Source: an uncultured Clostridia bacterium (GTDB lineage: Bacteria > Bacillota > Clostridia > Oscillospirales > Acutalibacteraceae). Taken from it: 35,364 bases of DNA. Position 1 is the stretch's first letter, and every line of letters starts with the position of its first letter. A program made the translations under genes and the position numbers. The stretch lies in NCBI GenBank assembly GCA_944383495.1, contig CALWPT010000006.1:1-35364 (forward strand), given 5' to 3'. The notes below the pieces were generated by a model, which saw only the letters and a program-made list of their open reading frames with translations, ran no database searches and was not told where the DNA came from. This document shows, piece by piece, positions 8,162-15,624 of this stretch.

Positions 8162-8505
8162 TATAGCTCCACCTCCGCTACCTGTTCGCTTTCCAGAACC
8201 TGCATATATACGGAAAGATACATTTTATCGCCTTCCTCCCGTATATCCACCGCTGTGACCGCGGCCTCCGCAATGGGCTCCAGCGCTTCGCTGGCTGCTG
8301 CCAGCGCATTTTCCCGGAGCTTTGCCGGGGTGCTGCGGGACAGCTCAAATAGCCGGCTTCCCAGCTCTGGGTCATGCAGGAATGCACCCTTGGGCACCGT
8401 CAGCCGGATCAGGGCCCTTTGAACGATTTCCTCCGGCCCGTCCACCGTTTGCAAGCGCCCCGACCAATGGGCGACAAAATCGCCGTTATATAGCTTCAGA
8501 TCCAT
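8161..8505 (-). CDS. gp25/DUF2634-like baseplate wedge protein (XkdS position)
   Basis: A 114-residue protein with the layout of the T4 gp25 / DUF2634 family: a beta strand with TVDGPEEIVQRALIRLTVPKG, then HDPELGSRLFEL, then a helix and two final strands. Gp25-like proteins act as the inner wedge of contractile baseplates and help nucleate sheath assembly, which fits with the sheath gene upstream. The gene overlaps DUF2577 upstream by 20 bases and touches the gpJ gene downstream. The assignment is firm for the family and inferred for the detailed role. Confidence 0.8.
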   Translation of the reverse strand: MDLKLYNGDFVAHWSGRLQTVDGPEEIVQRALIRLTVPKGAFLHDPELGSRLFELSRSTPAKLRENALAAASEALEPIAEAAVTAVDIREEGDKMYLSVYMQVLESEQVAEVEL

Positions 8506-8758
8506 TTAGTGTACCTCCGCCTGTCATCAAATTGGCCCGCCGCAGGACGCCCAAGCAAATATACGCGCCGTCCGCCTGGGTGATCAAAACATAATCCCCC
8601 TGCTGGGGCAGGGTGTGGGTGTTTGCCGGGGCGCAGAGCCACACGTCCTCGATCAGTCCGCCCGCGTCCACTCGCAGGGGCGACGTGGACAATACCGTTC
8701 CCACCTCCAAAAAAGCGTTATCCTGCCGGCCAATGGCCTGGGTCAGCCACATCATCAT
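8486..8758 (-). CDS. DUF2577-like phage protein (XkdR position)
   Basis: A 90-residue small beta-rich protein in the XkdR slot between hub and gp25. The features I can point to are the GTVLSTSPLRVDAGG stretch, a run of short strands and a C-terminal GDYVLITQADGAYICLG, consistent with an OB-like fold used in spike or hub-plug proteins. Three ATG codons occur in tandem at the start, and GGAG lies nine bases before the first. The exact role (tail spike plug or hub adaptor) is not established in its relatives as far as I know. It is small even for this family. Confidence 0.65.
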   Translation of the reverse strand: MMMWLTQAIGRQDNAFLEVGTVLSTSPLRVDAGGLIEDVWLCAPANTHTLPQQGDYVLITQADGAYICLGVLRRANLMTGGGTLNGSEAI

Positions 8759-8809
8759 TCCCCGTTTCTCCGCGCTGAATGCTCTGTTTTGCCCGCGCGG
8801 AAGGCTTTG

Positions 8810-9754
8810 TTAATAAACGTCGTCCCTGTCCCACAGGGTGAGATACGTCCGTTCTCCCGTTTTGTCCAGCACATAGCGCAGGCCTGTCACCCGCAGGGGA
8901 CTTCGCCCAATGTACGAGTCCGACACCGATGCAGGCGTTCCCATCTCATAAAAGGCCTGACCAGCTACCACAACCTGCATTGCCCGCGCGCCGCCCTGGG
9001 CGGTCTTTATTTTATTATTGGCTTCATAGTACCGGGCACTGAGATCCTGCATGCTAGAGGACAGAATTACCTGACGCAGGATTCCGCGGCGCAGCGCATC
9101 CTCCTGGGTGATCATGCGCCCGGGCTGGTTGAACCGGTTTTTGTATACCACCGATGATATCTCCTGGTGCCGGTTCCATTCCATGGAGGCGGATAAAAAG
9201 GGGGTCGCTCCCGAACGCTGGTTGGAAAAAGAAAGATGAGGAGATTCAGGAAAGCCCCCAATCGTCACCCGGTCGGATGAATCTACCCACGGTCTGCGCA
9301 TTCTCGCCACTTCACAGGCGCGGCACAAGGCGCCCCATGCGGTGGTTCCCATGCCGATGCGCAGGGTATCCTGCATTAAGAAATCCCCCCGCAGGCCGGT
9401 TATGCCCAAGGGCACTGCAATAATCCGAAACATTTCGCTGAAACAGCACTTCTCAAACACCCGGGGCATTACCATGTTGTCCACCAGCACCGCGGCGCTG
9501 CTACGCGCTGTGATGGTCATGATTCGCCCCTCCTGGGAGTGCTCGGCCACCTGACGATCCACGCGGCCGGTAAACAGCCGCTTTCCGCTGTTGGAGCGAA
9601 CGTCGATAAACATAATCTCCGAGGCCTTCCCCTCCAGCAAGAACATGGCCTTCAGGGAATCGGCGGGTACATACAGATCCCGCTGAATTTCCATGGACAG
9701 GGGCGCGTCCATGGTTTTCCGGCGCCCAGAGACTTCCGTTACAGTGATGGTCAA
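8810..9754 (-). CDS. Tail hub protein (XkdQ/gpD-like)
   Basis: A 314-residue protein in the XkdQ position, expected to be the baseplate hub that connects the tail tube to the spike. It has the beta-rich pattern of the family: an N-terminal LTITVTEVSG strand, EIQRDLYVPADSLKAMF, a middle SGKRLFTGRVDRQ strand and a C-terminal SPLRVTGLRYVLDKTGERTYL segment. I chose the TTG at 9754 because AAGGAGG sits 8 bases upstream, overlapping the stop of the LysM gene. The open frame extends to 9835 but that part would overlap the LysM gene and lacks a ribosome-binding site. A cell-wall hydrolase domain, common on hubs, is absent. Confidence 0.72.
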   Translation of the reverse strand: MTITVTEVSGRRKTMDAPLSMEIQRDLYVPADSLKAMFLLEGKASEIMFIDVRSNSGKRLFTGRVDRQVAEHSQEGRIMTITARSSAAVLVDNMVMPRVFEKCCFSEMFRIIAVPLGITGLRGDFLMQDTLRIGMGTTAWGALCRACEVARMRRPWVDSSDRVTIGGFPESPHLSFSNQRSGATPFLSASMEWNRHQEISSVVYKNRFNQPGRMITQEDALRRGILRQVILSSSMQDLSARYYEANNKIKTAQGGARAMQVVVAGQAFYEMGTPASVSDSYIGRSPLRVTGLRYVLDKTGERTYLTLWDRDDVY

Positions 9755-9767
9755 ACAATTCGCCTCC

Positions 9768-10289
9768 TTATTGCAGGCGGATCGTTTGACCCGCTCGCAC
9801 GTCAAAGGGATTTCGGATCCCAGGGTTGAGGGCAAGAAGGGATTCCAGCGTCGTCCCGAACCGGGAAGCGATGGTCCACAGGTTGTCCCCTGAGGCAGCA
9901 GTGCAGCGACTGGCCCCCGATTTCACTGCGTACTTCATGGACTGCTGCTCTAAAAACGTAAAGCTATACTGCACGCAGTCGGGGGTTGGATCCTGCGTCA
10001 GCTCCAGCTTGCTGAAGTAGGCCGTCATGGGATCAAACCCGGGCAGCACCAGCAGTCCGCTGCCCCCATCCCGAAATATGGACGCCAGCCGAATAAAGTC
10101 TGAATAGGCTGTTTCGCCGTAAAACTCCCCCGTGCCCCAAACCACCCGGCGGCGTTGTCCCAAGTCCTGCAAAACACTGGACTGATATGGGACGATCAGC
10201 TCCCGCACCTCCCGTGCGTAATCCATGCGCAGCTTGGCCGGATTGTGGGGCCATACGAAGGTTTTGAACCGCATCGCGCTCAAACGCAT
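9768..10289 (-). CDS. LysM-containing tail protein (XkdP-like)
   Basis: A 173-residue protein with an N-terminal domain typical of tail proteins that follow the tape measure (RFKTFVWPHNP, GQRRRVVWGTGEFYGE, LVLPGFDPMTAYF). A C-terminal LysM domain at about 128-172 follows (DNLWTIASRFGTT, NPGIRNP, AGQTIRL). In PBSX and Mu-like systems the protein bridges tube and hub, and the LysM may help hold the tail tip near peptidoglycan. The ATG at 10289 has AAAGGG 12 bases upstream, and a second ATG at 10274 is also possible. It is separated from the previous gene by the only sizeable gap between genes of the operon's tail module. Confidence 0.8.
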   Translation of the reverse strand: MRLSAMRFKTFVWPHNPAKLRMDYAREVRELIVPYQSSVLQDLGQRRRVVWGTGEFYGETAYSDFIRLASIFRDGGSGLLVLPGFDPMTAYFSKLELTQDPTPDCVQYSFTFLEQQSMKYAVKSGASRCTAASGDNLWTIASRFGTTLESLLALNPGIRNPFDVRAGQTIRLQ

Positions 10290-10435
10290 TGTTTACATCA
10301 ACCCTTTCCGGCGTATCACCGCCTGATCTTTCTATGCGTTGCCAGCAACAGCGCGTCAGCGCCGTGTCTTTTGCCGGTTCCAGAAGCCGCGGCCTTTCCG
10401 AGGAAAGGAGGAGCGCTGCGCGCTCCAGCGGCTTG
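10290..10435 (-). other. 146-base gap inside the phage-like operon
   Basis: Every other junction in the operon overlaps or is under 80 bases, so this gap stands out. It contains a strong GGAGCGC/GCGCTCC stem with a 3-nt loop and a CTTTCC/GGAAAG stem, without a T tract. One minus-strand frame stays open through the gap and into the LysM gene but has no ATG, GTG or TTG with a ribosome-binding site at its head. It could be the scar of a deleted gene. Confidence 0.5.
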
Positions 10436-11023
10436 TTATCCTCTCCAGCTGTTGTCGTACCGCAGGTTGTCCATCCGCAGCGCGTCAGACAAAGTTATAA
10501 GAGAGGCCGCCGGCAGGTAGGTTGGGCCAATTTCCAATTTTGGTAAAACGCTGTCGCCGCCCTGTTCTGTCAACGGCAGGACGTTTGCGCCGACAGCCGC
10601 GGCCAGTTCGGCGGCGGAAAGGCCTGCTGTCTGAGCCGCGCTGTCTGACAACGCTGGAAAAGCAACCGAAGGGCGCGTGCCTGGGGCAAAGGCTTGCGTC
10701 CCTTCCACCCGGTTGCCTTCCGGCGAGGCTGCTTCCCGGCTGCTGCCGGAAAGCGCCCGGGCCGGTTCCCGCCAGGCGGGAGAACTCTCCCTATTTTGCC
10801 TTGCGGCTAAGAGAGCGGAAAGGGGACGGAGCAGCGTCCGCGCCAGAGCCGCAAACGGTCCTGGGTTTTCCGGGGAGCGCTGGGAGGCTTCTTTTTCCCC
10901 CCGGTCGGAAAAGGCCGTCTCTCGTTCCGACTTGTCTGTTTGCGGCTGCGGGCTTCGTCCCGATCCAAACACCTTGGCGTAGGCCGTCCGGTTGGCCGCG
11001 AGAGCCCATTCAAAGCGATCCAT
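10436..11023 (-). CDS. Short protein in the tape-measure position
   Basis: A 195-residue protein between the chaperone-position gene and the LysM gene, exactly where phages encode their tape measure. It is rich in Ser, Pro, Ala, Arg and Glu and looks largely disordered (residues about 25-65 and 85-125), with a short helix LARTLLRPLSALLAARQ near 60-77. It has no transmembrane segment, coiled coil or lytic domain of the kind long tape measures carry. Its ATG directly follows the previous stop codon, with AAAGGCGGG upstream, so translation is likely. It may be a miniature tape measure, a tail completion protein, or a remnant. An antisense frame of similar size exists but is not in the operon. 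Confidence 0.6.
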   Translation of the reverse strand: MDRFEWALAANRTAYAKVFGSGRSPQPQTDKSERETAFSDRGEKEASQRSPENPGPFAALARTLLRPLSALLAARQNRESSPAWREPARALSGSSREAASPEGNRVEGTQAFAPGTRPSVAFPALSDSAAQTAGLSAAELAAAVGANVLPLTEQGGDSVLPKLEIGPTYLPAASLITLSDALRMDNLRYDNSWRG

Positions 11024-11470
11024 TTAATCCCGCCTTTCCAGCCCCCGGTTCTGTCCGCGGGCCCTGCAAAATTCCGCAGCCTGCCGCTGAAAGCTTTCGT
11101 TCCAGCCCCATTCATCCGACGTCTCCGCCTCTGCGGAGGAGAGCAGCTTTTCCAGCCGCTCTCCCCCCTTTCTCTGAAGGCTGTCGTATTCCAGCGTCAC
11201 GGTGGCCAAATCCTCCAGCGTAAGGCTTTCAAAGGCTTCCATCCCGTTGGAAAAAGCCCTCTCGCCATCCCTATATAGGCTCATAGCGGCCAGACACGCG
11301 TTGTGGGCCAGGGCCAGAGCGTCCTTTTTAGAACAGGCGGTCATCCGATCCTGCAACGCGGCGGCACGGGCGCGGCACTCCACTGCTTGAGCCGCCGGCA
11401 GCAGCCGGAGTTCCATCCAGCCAGGGGACAAAAGTACCTTTTTCCTATAGGAGCTTACTCTCCTGTTCAT
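11024..11470 (-). CDS. Tail assembly chaperone candidate (XkdN position)
   Basis: A 148-residue, mostly helical protein with no motif that I can name. It lies between the tube gene and the tape-measure slot, where tail assembly chaperones are encoded. Its ATG overlaps the tube stop codon (ATGA), so its synthesis is coupled to that of the tube. The middle is helical (KDALALAHNACLAAMSLYRDGERAF) and two cysteines lie in it. Many phages make a longer chaperone here by a -1 frameshift. I found no slippery heptamer near the end, so no extended form is proposed. The role is inferred from position only. Confidence 0.55.
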   Translation of the reverse strand: MNRRVSSYRKKVLLSPGWMELRLLPAAQAVECRARAAALQDRMTACSKKDALALAHNACLAAMSLYRDGERAFSNGMEAFESLTLEDLATVTLEYDSLQRKGGERLEKLLSSAEAETSDEWGWNESFQRQAAEFCRARGQNRGLERRD

Positions 11471-11850
11471 TTACCCGTCATCCTCTTGGAGGCAATGATT
11501 TTCACATCCTCCAGCACTGTGTCGTTGATGCCCGCGCCCTCCTGGATACTGGCCCACTCGCAGCCGGAATAGATAATTTTGCTGCCGGGCTTGACAATGA
11601 CCACATTAAAATCGGTCAGACCGTAAAAGTCGATGCCGTCGGTGTTGGCGGGGTTGACATAAACGCGGGACAGCTCCAAATTATACTTGATCCGCCCGGC
11701 GATGGTCGCCACCGGATCGGCTTGTCCAAAGGCCTCAACGGGCCGGCTTTCCCGGGTTGCGGAAACCTTGTAGCTTTCCACCACCGCCAGCTTTTTGCCG
11801 TTGACCTCAATATAGATATCCCTGCTGGTGGGAACTGAATAATTTGCCAT
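11467..11850 (-). CDS. Tail tube protein (XkdM-like)
   Basis: A 127-residue protein matching the small tail tube subunits of PBSX-type contractile tails: N-terminal SVPTSRDIYIEVNGKKLAVVESYKV, a central basic-acidic TRESRPVEAFGQADPVATIAGRIKYNLELSRVYV, and C-terminal strands with EGAGINDTVLEDVKIIA. These proteins form stacked hexameric rings that make the rigid inner tube. The ATG has an AAGGTAAGG site upstream. It directly follows the sheath gene, the usual order, and overlaps the next gene by four bases. Size is slightly below the typical 140-150. Confidence 0.85.
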   Translation of the reverse strand: MANYSVPTSRDIYIEVNGKKLAVVESYKVSATRESRPVEAFGQADPVATIAGRIKYNLELSRVYVNPANTDGIDFYGLTDFNVVIVKPGSKIIYSGCEWASIQEGAGINDTVLEDVKIIASKRMTGK

Positions 11851-11892
11851 ATGCTACCTTACCTTTCTGGTTAAAAACCCTTGATTTCCGGC

Positions 11893-12930
11893 TCAAACCG
11901 AAACGTGCGCGGTGATCCGGATCTGGTTGAGGCCGCTGGTCACCGTGAAGGTAACCTCCACCAGGCACAGGGTGGGATTGGAAGCGTCAATGCTCACATA
12001 GGGCGTTTCATAGCTGTTGATGATCTCCGCGTCCTGCTTGGCCTGTAATTCGATTTGCGTTTGGGTGGCGATGGCGTCCAGCGTGCGCTGGTTGTTTTTG
12101 GCGCCCTTCATCCGCAGGGTCAGGGCCTCCCGGATCGCTTTCAACACGGTATCCACCGTCAGGATAATGTTGATATCCCGGAATGAGCTGTCCGAGGCGG
12201 CGCCCGTCTTGGTCTTAGTGGACACACAGCGGATGATCTGCATCTGCCCGAGAATGGATTCCAGCGGCGTGACCCCGCCCAGAATGTACGTGTCGATCTG
12301 ATCCTCGGTCAAGGGCTGGGTTTGCTGTTCGATCCCCAAAAGAACCTCCCCGGTCAGGGGCTGCGCGGGATCGCTGAGTTCGGCAATTTTTGCCGCAATG
12401 GCAGCGCTGACCCTTCCATCCCCCTGGGCGTGGAGCACCATTCTCTCGCTGTTCATGGCCGCCGCGGTGGTAACGGCGGTGGAGGCGCTGTCCGCCGCAA
12501 CGCCGATCATCTCATGGCGGTTTTTGGCAGCGGCGTCCACCACCGATGCCAGTGCCTTGGCAACATCCGGCAAAACCGAATCTGTCGTCAAAACACCCAC
12601 CTCCGCTACCTCCGCCAGCTGATTAAAGCAGGACTTATAGGAGTCCGTCGTGGCGCTTTGGCTCTCTTCCTCGTTGCCCGAGCAGGCAACGTAAATTTTT
12701 GTTGTGCCGTTTTGCAGCAGCACCCGGATCATTCCCATCAGGATTCCGTTGTCGTCTTCCCCGAACAGTTCCAGCGCCTGGGCCTCCCGGGTGATCAGGC
12801 TAATCCCTTCCACCGCCTTATTGGATTGCGCCGCCACGCCCACCGCCTTGCCTACGGAGGAGTACGACACTACGCCCGACATATCATATTGGGTAAACAC
12901 GCCGGGCCGTTCGCTTGCAATAATACTCAC
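11893..12930 (-). CDS. Contractile tail sheath protein (XkdK-like)
   Basis: A 345-residue tail sheath subunit. The N-terminus begins with a loop then ERPGVFTQYDMSG, and the C-terminal domain has the conserved strand and helix block of sheath proteins (SIDASNPTLCLVEVTFTVT, then ITAHVSV at the end) with the sequence around NQRTLDAIATQTQIELQAK. It polymerises around the tube and contracts on triggering. It is short compared with XkdK (about 465) and close to the small sheaths of R-type bacteriocin tails, which suggests loss of an outer domain. Start is GTG at 12930 with AAAGGAG upstream. Its presence shows the tail is contractile. Confidence 0.88.
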   Translation of the reverse strand: MSIIASERPGVFTQYDMSGVVSYSSVGKAVGVAAQSNKAVEGISLITREAQALELFGEDDNGILMGMIRVLLQNGTTKIYVACSGNEEESQSATTDSYKSCFNQLAEVAEVGVLTTDSVLPDVAKALASVVDAAAKNRHEMIGVAADSASTAVTTAAAMNSERMVLHAQGDGRVSAAIAAKIAELSDPAQPLTGEVLLGIEQQTQPLTEDQIDTYILGGVTPLESILGQMQIIRCVSTKTKTGAASDSSFRDINIILTVDTVLKAIREALTLRMKGAKNNQRTLDAIATQTQIELQAKQDAEIINSYETPYVSIDASNPTLCLVEVTFTVTSGLNQIRITAHVSV

Positions 12931-12953
12931 TACAAATATTCTCCTTTCTAAGG

Positions 12954-13457
12954 TTATGCGCCGCCCGAAGGCCGATGGATCAGGATAAAGTCCTCCACCA
13001 GCCGTTCGTCTTTTTGCGTACCCACGACTGTTTTCAGCCGCAGGGTAACGTCGGCACGGCAGGCCGACGTATTGCTGTCGTATCGGATCGGTTCCACGGT
13101 CAGTTCCGACAGCCCACCCACAGGGCAGCCGTCCACCAGCGTCTGGGAAAGGAGAGTTACCAGCTTATAGCAGTCCAGGCCGCTGGTCTCGGAAGGAAAA
13201 TAGCAGGATAAAAGAACCTCCATTTTGACCTGCTGGCCCATAATATCGTTGCCCGTGGCCGCATCCCGCCCCAGGTATCCGCCAAAGGAGCCCGCGTCCA
13301 TTGCCAAGGACTTGAGCCCGACGCTGACCGTCGGCTTTTTCAGCGGGTAGCTTTTGTATCCGGCAGGATATTCCGTGACAAACGCCGCTTCCCGCAGGGC
13401 GGGGGCGGAGGCCAAATACTCCGCCAGCGTCTGCAAGATACTGTCGATTGTGTTCAT
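12954..13457 (-). CDS. Tail terminator / tail completion protein candidate
   Basis: A 167-residue protein between the head-tail joining genes and the sheath, where the tail terminator is encoded in PBSX-like systems. It has an N-terminal helix (IDSILQTLAEYLASA), then beta strands such as KKPTVSVGLKSLAMD, and MEVLLSCYFPSETSGLDCYKLVTLLSQTL near 90. The ATG overlaps the stop of the upstream gene (ATGA). The open frame extends further upstream, but that part lies inside the neighbouring gene and lacks a ribosome-binding site. The role in stopping tube polymerisation and joining the head is inferred from position, size and the pattern of helix plus strands. Confidence 0.65.
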   Translation of the reverse strand: MNTIDSILQTLAEYLASAPALREAAFVTEYPAGYKSYPLKKPTVSVGLKSLAMDAGSFGGYLGRDAATGNDIMGQQVKMEVLLSCYFPSETSGLDCYKLVTLLSQTLVDGCPVGGLSELTVEPIRYDSNTSACRADVTLRLKTVVGTQKDERLVEDFILIHRPSGGA

Positions 13458-13783
13458 TCGCCCTCCACCACCTTTCGCAGAACCGCCCAGATGTACAGCG
13501 GGCGGTCGGAGAAATACACCTTTTCCGTGCGAATCACCAGGTACCGGTTTTTTCCGGTACAAACCTGCACGTCGGAAGGCTCCTCCGTTAAATCCAGGGA
13601 AGGCGGGCCGATGTACAGGTAAAAGCTCTGGTCGATCCGCCCCACAGAGGAATACGGTTCCTCCAAATACAGCTTGTTTTTATACCGCAGGGGCTGAATC
13701 ACCGCCCGGCCTTCCTTTCCGGAGCTGAGGGTAAAGGACCGTCCGTGCTGCCGGATCAGCCCGTCCACCGAAAAACCCGCCAT
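13454..13783 (-). CDS. Head-tail joining protein candidate
   Basis: A 109-residue beta-rich protein with no recognised domain. Segments such as RSFTLSSGKEGRAVIQPLRYK and SFYLYIGPPSLDLTEEPSDV give a barrel-like pattern consistent with head closure or stopper proteins that sit at the neck. It lies between the connector gene and the tail terminator gene, with the 3' end overlapping the next gene. The ribosome-binding site is weak, so it is likely translated by coupling to the connector gene five bases upstream. I cannot name its family with confidence. Confidence 0.6.
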   Translation of the reverse strand: MAGFSVDGLIRQHGRSFTLSSGKEGRAVIQPLRYKNKLYLEEPYSSVGRIDQSFYLYIGPPSLDLTEEPSDVQVCTGKNRYLVIRTEKVYFSDRPLYIWAVLRKVVEGE

Positions 13784-13787
13784 ACGC

Positions 13788-14147
13788 TTACACCGTCCTC
13801 ATGATAAAATCCGTGTCGCTGACCAGGTCCGAAACAGCGGCGACGCCGTCGTCCCGCAGCGCCCGGGCGCTTTCAATGGCTTCCCCTGACTGGCGGGATA
13901 CGCTCACATCCCCCGCCTTGAAGGTGGAGCCGCCCTGCCGGGTCGCGTCCATCAGGCAATAGCGGTAGTAAGCGGCCGCCGCCGCGGCGTAACAAAGCCG
14001 TTGGTCGCTGTCGTCGGCGCCCGCTCGCAGGCGCTTTTCCAGATCAGCGGCTGCGGTCTCGATAAAGCTTGCGTATTCCTGCCCTTCCTCTGGGGAAAAA
14101 CCGCTTAAAAGGCAGAAGCAACGCAGGATTTCGCCCCGGTCAATCAT
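13788..14147 (-). CDS. Head-tail connector protein candidate
   Basis: A 119-residue protein directly after the major capsid gene, overlapping it by four bases (ATGA). It is mostly helical with an alanine-rich segment (RLCYAAAAAAYYRYCLM at about 49-65). Adaptor proteins of the gp6/gp15 type that dock on the portal ring are of this size, place and helical character. Assignment is by position and secondary-structure pattern; I see no motif that proves it. Confidence 0.65.
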   Translation of the reverse strand: MIDRGEILRCFCLLSGFSPEEGQEYASFIETAAADLEKRLRAGADDSDQRLCYAAAAAAYYRYCLMDATRQGGSTFKAGDVSVSRQSGEAIESARALRDDGVAAVSDLVSDTDFIMRTV

Positions 14148-15160
14148 ACCTTCAGAACCTTCGCCGCACCGGGATAGATTTTGGCAAATCCCACGATGGT
14201 GGTGACGGCGGCCCGTTCCAGCTGCCGGTCAATCAGCTTGTCATAGTCGATATTCACATCGCTGGCAACCACCTTTTCCAGCGCGCATGTCCGATCCAAA
14301 CCAATCAGCTGGCCCGCGGTCACATCGGCGCTCTTGTAAAGAGTCGCCCCCAAGGGGGAGGACAGCGCGCCGGTAGCCTGGAAATTGAGGCCTGTGGCGG
14401 GATCCTTGAATTCGTCCACCGCCAGCATTTTCAACATAACGTCGGGGGCGGCCAGCATGGTGTTCAGCGCAAATCCGTCGAATTTAGACCACAAGGTCAG
14501 CAAATCGGCGTAAGTCAGTGTCCCGGACTGTGCGGCGTTGACCGTCTCTGCCGCGGTATTGGTGTTTCCGTCGCCGTTCACCAGGACGTCCACCGCATCC
14601 TTCAATTGCTGGCGGGCGATGTACGCGCCGATTTGCTTCAGCGTTACGGTAAACAAGTCCAACCGCTGGAATTTCAGCGCCTCATAAGAGGCCACCAGCA
14701 TCCGGCCCCGTTTGTGGAGTTTGACCAGGTTTTCCTTCACCCGCACATTGGTCTCGGGGATCATAGCGCCTTCCGCCACCCGCTTCAGGGATTTTTCATC
14801 CGCTGTGGGCTCAGAGGTGATGGTGCGGTAATCCATGCTGTTGATATTGGTGGTGGTAGCCACAATGTGGGGCAGCAGATCCGCCTCCTCAATGCCCTGG
14901 CGCACAGCCCGGCCAACGTACTCCGGGAACAAAGCGGCGGAATCGGTGGTGGCGAAAAACTTCTGCACCGGATCGGATCCCGCGCCGCTCACTTTGATAT
15001 CAAACCGCTTGAGCTGGCGCTGGTAAGCGTCCAAGCCCTCCAAAGGAGTGCCGGCGTAATCCGCGGAAGGGTCCAAGGATTCCAGCACCTGGGTAAAGCT
15101 CTTTCCAGCGGTGTTGTACATGCCTTTTTCCAATTTAATGGTATCAAAACTCATGTTCAT
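14144..15160 (-). CDS. Major capsid protein, HK97 fold
   Basis: A 338-residue major capsid protein. Features of HK97-fold capsid subunits include the N-terminal helix and the DAYQRQLKRFDIKVSG region, the E-loop and spine-like segment GAMIPETNVRVKENLVKLHKRGRML, the long helix LYGAYIARQQLKDAVDVLVNGDG-like stretch, and a C-terminal strand block. I chose the ATG at 15160 because GAAAGG lies seven bases upstream. The ATGs at 15166 and 15154 are too close or further. The open frame extends to 15325, but this would overlap the upstream gene. Presence of a capsid gene distinguishes this cluster from headless R-type bacteriocins. Confidence 0.85.
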   Translation of the reverse strand: MNMSFDTIKLEKGMYNTAGKSFTQVLESLDPSADYAGTPLEGLDAYQRQLKRFDIKVSGAGSDPVQKFFATTDSAALFPEYVGRAVRQGIEEADLLPHIVATTTNINSMDYRTITSEPTADEKSLKRVAEGAMIPETNVRVKENLVKLHKRGRMLVASYEALKFQRLDLFTVTLKQIGAYIARQQLKDAVDVLVNGDGNTNTAAETVNAAQSGTLTYADLLTLWSKFDGFALNTMLAAPDVMLKMLAVDEFKDPATGLNFQATGALSSPLGATLYKSADVTAGQLIGLDRTCALEKVVASDVNIDYDKLIDRQLERAAVTTIVGFAKIYPGAAKVLKV

Positions 15161-15203
15161 GACCATGCCTTTCTCTTCATTTTTGGCTGCTTGTAAAGCG
15201 ACT

Positions 15204-15602
15204 TTATAAAATGATGCCCGCGATGCTGTTGGTGCTGTCCACGTCGGTGACCAGCACCCTGCGGCCGGTCGCAGCGGTCTGTGTCGTGTCGTCGTCTCCA
15301 CCGGAGGATGGAGCCGCCGCGGCAACCACCTTTAATTTGCCTTCTCCGTCGGCCTCCAGCGCGGCGAATCCCACGGCAGGCATACTGCCGCTGACCTTCA
15401 CCTGGATATACCCCTTCATCTGCACCGCGGCGTACCCGGTGGAAACCGCTGTGGCGATTCCCATAAATTCCTCGCCGGCCGCAGCGGGCTTCACGGTGAT
15501 GTTGCCCGAAAGGGTCAGCGGCATGCCGACCTTCACGGTAGAGGACGAATCGACCTGGAAGGTCACGGTTGTGGCGTCATAGCCCTGTAAAGAAACTGCC
15601 AT
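15204..15602 (-). CDS. Head decoration / capsid-stabilising protein candidate
   Basis: A 132-residue beta-rich protein between protease/scaffold and major capsid genes, the usual place of head decoration proteins. The sequence shows repeated short strands with many Val, Ala and Gly residues (VTFQVDSSSTVKVGMPLTLSG, GIATAVSTGYAAVQMKGYIQV) and a flexible acidic linker SSGGDDDTTQTAATG at about 101-115. Similar proteins bind the capsid surface and stabilise it after expansion. AAAGGAAG lies upstream of the ATG. No specific family is recognised, so the call is by position and composition. Confidence 0.6.
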   Translation of the reverse strand: MAVSLQGYDATTVTFQVDSSSTVKVGMPLTLSGNITVKPAAAGEEFMGIATAVSTGYAAVQMKGYIQVKVSGSMPAVGFAALEADGEGKLKVVAAAAPSSGGDDDTTQTAATGRRVLVTDVDSTNSIAGIIL

Positions 15603-15624
15603 TCAAAATCTTCCTTTCTCGCTG

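Noticed and set aside
11024-11100. Programmed -1 frameshift in the tail chaperone gene
   Set aside because: No slippery heptamer was found near the end and the next gene starts directly at the stop codon with its own ribosome-binding site.
10522-11223. 233-codon plus-strand frame
   Set aside because: It is antisense to two genes of the tightly coupled phage-like operon, is Arg/Pro-rich and has no ribosome-binding site.
14069-15196. 375-codon plus-strand frame
   Set aside because: It is antisense to the major capsid gene. High GC makes long antisense frames common here.
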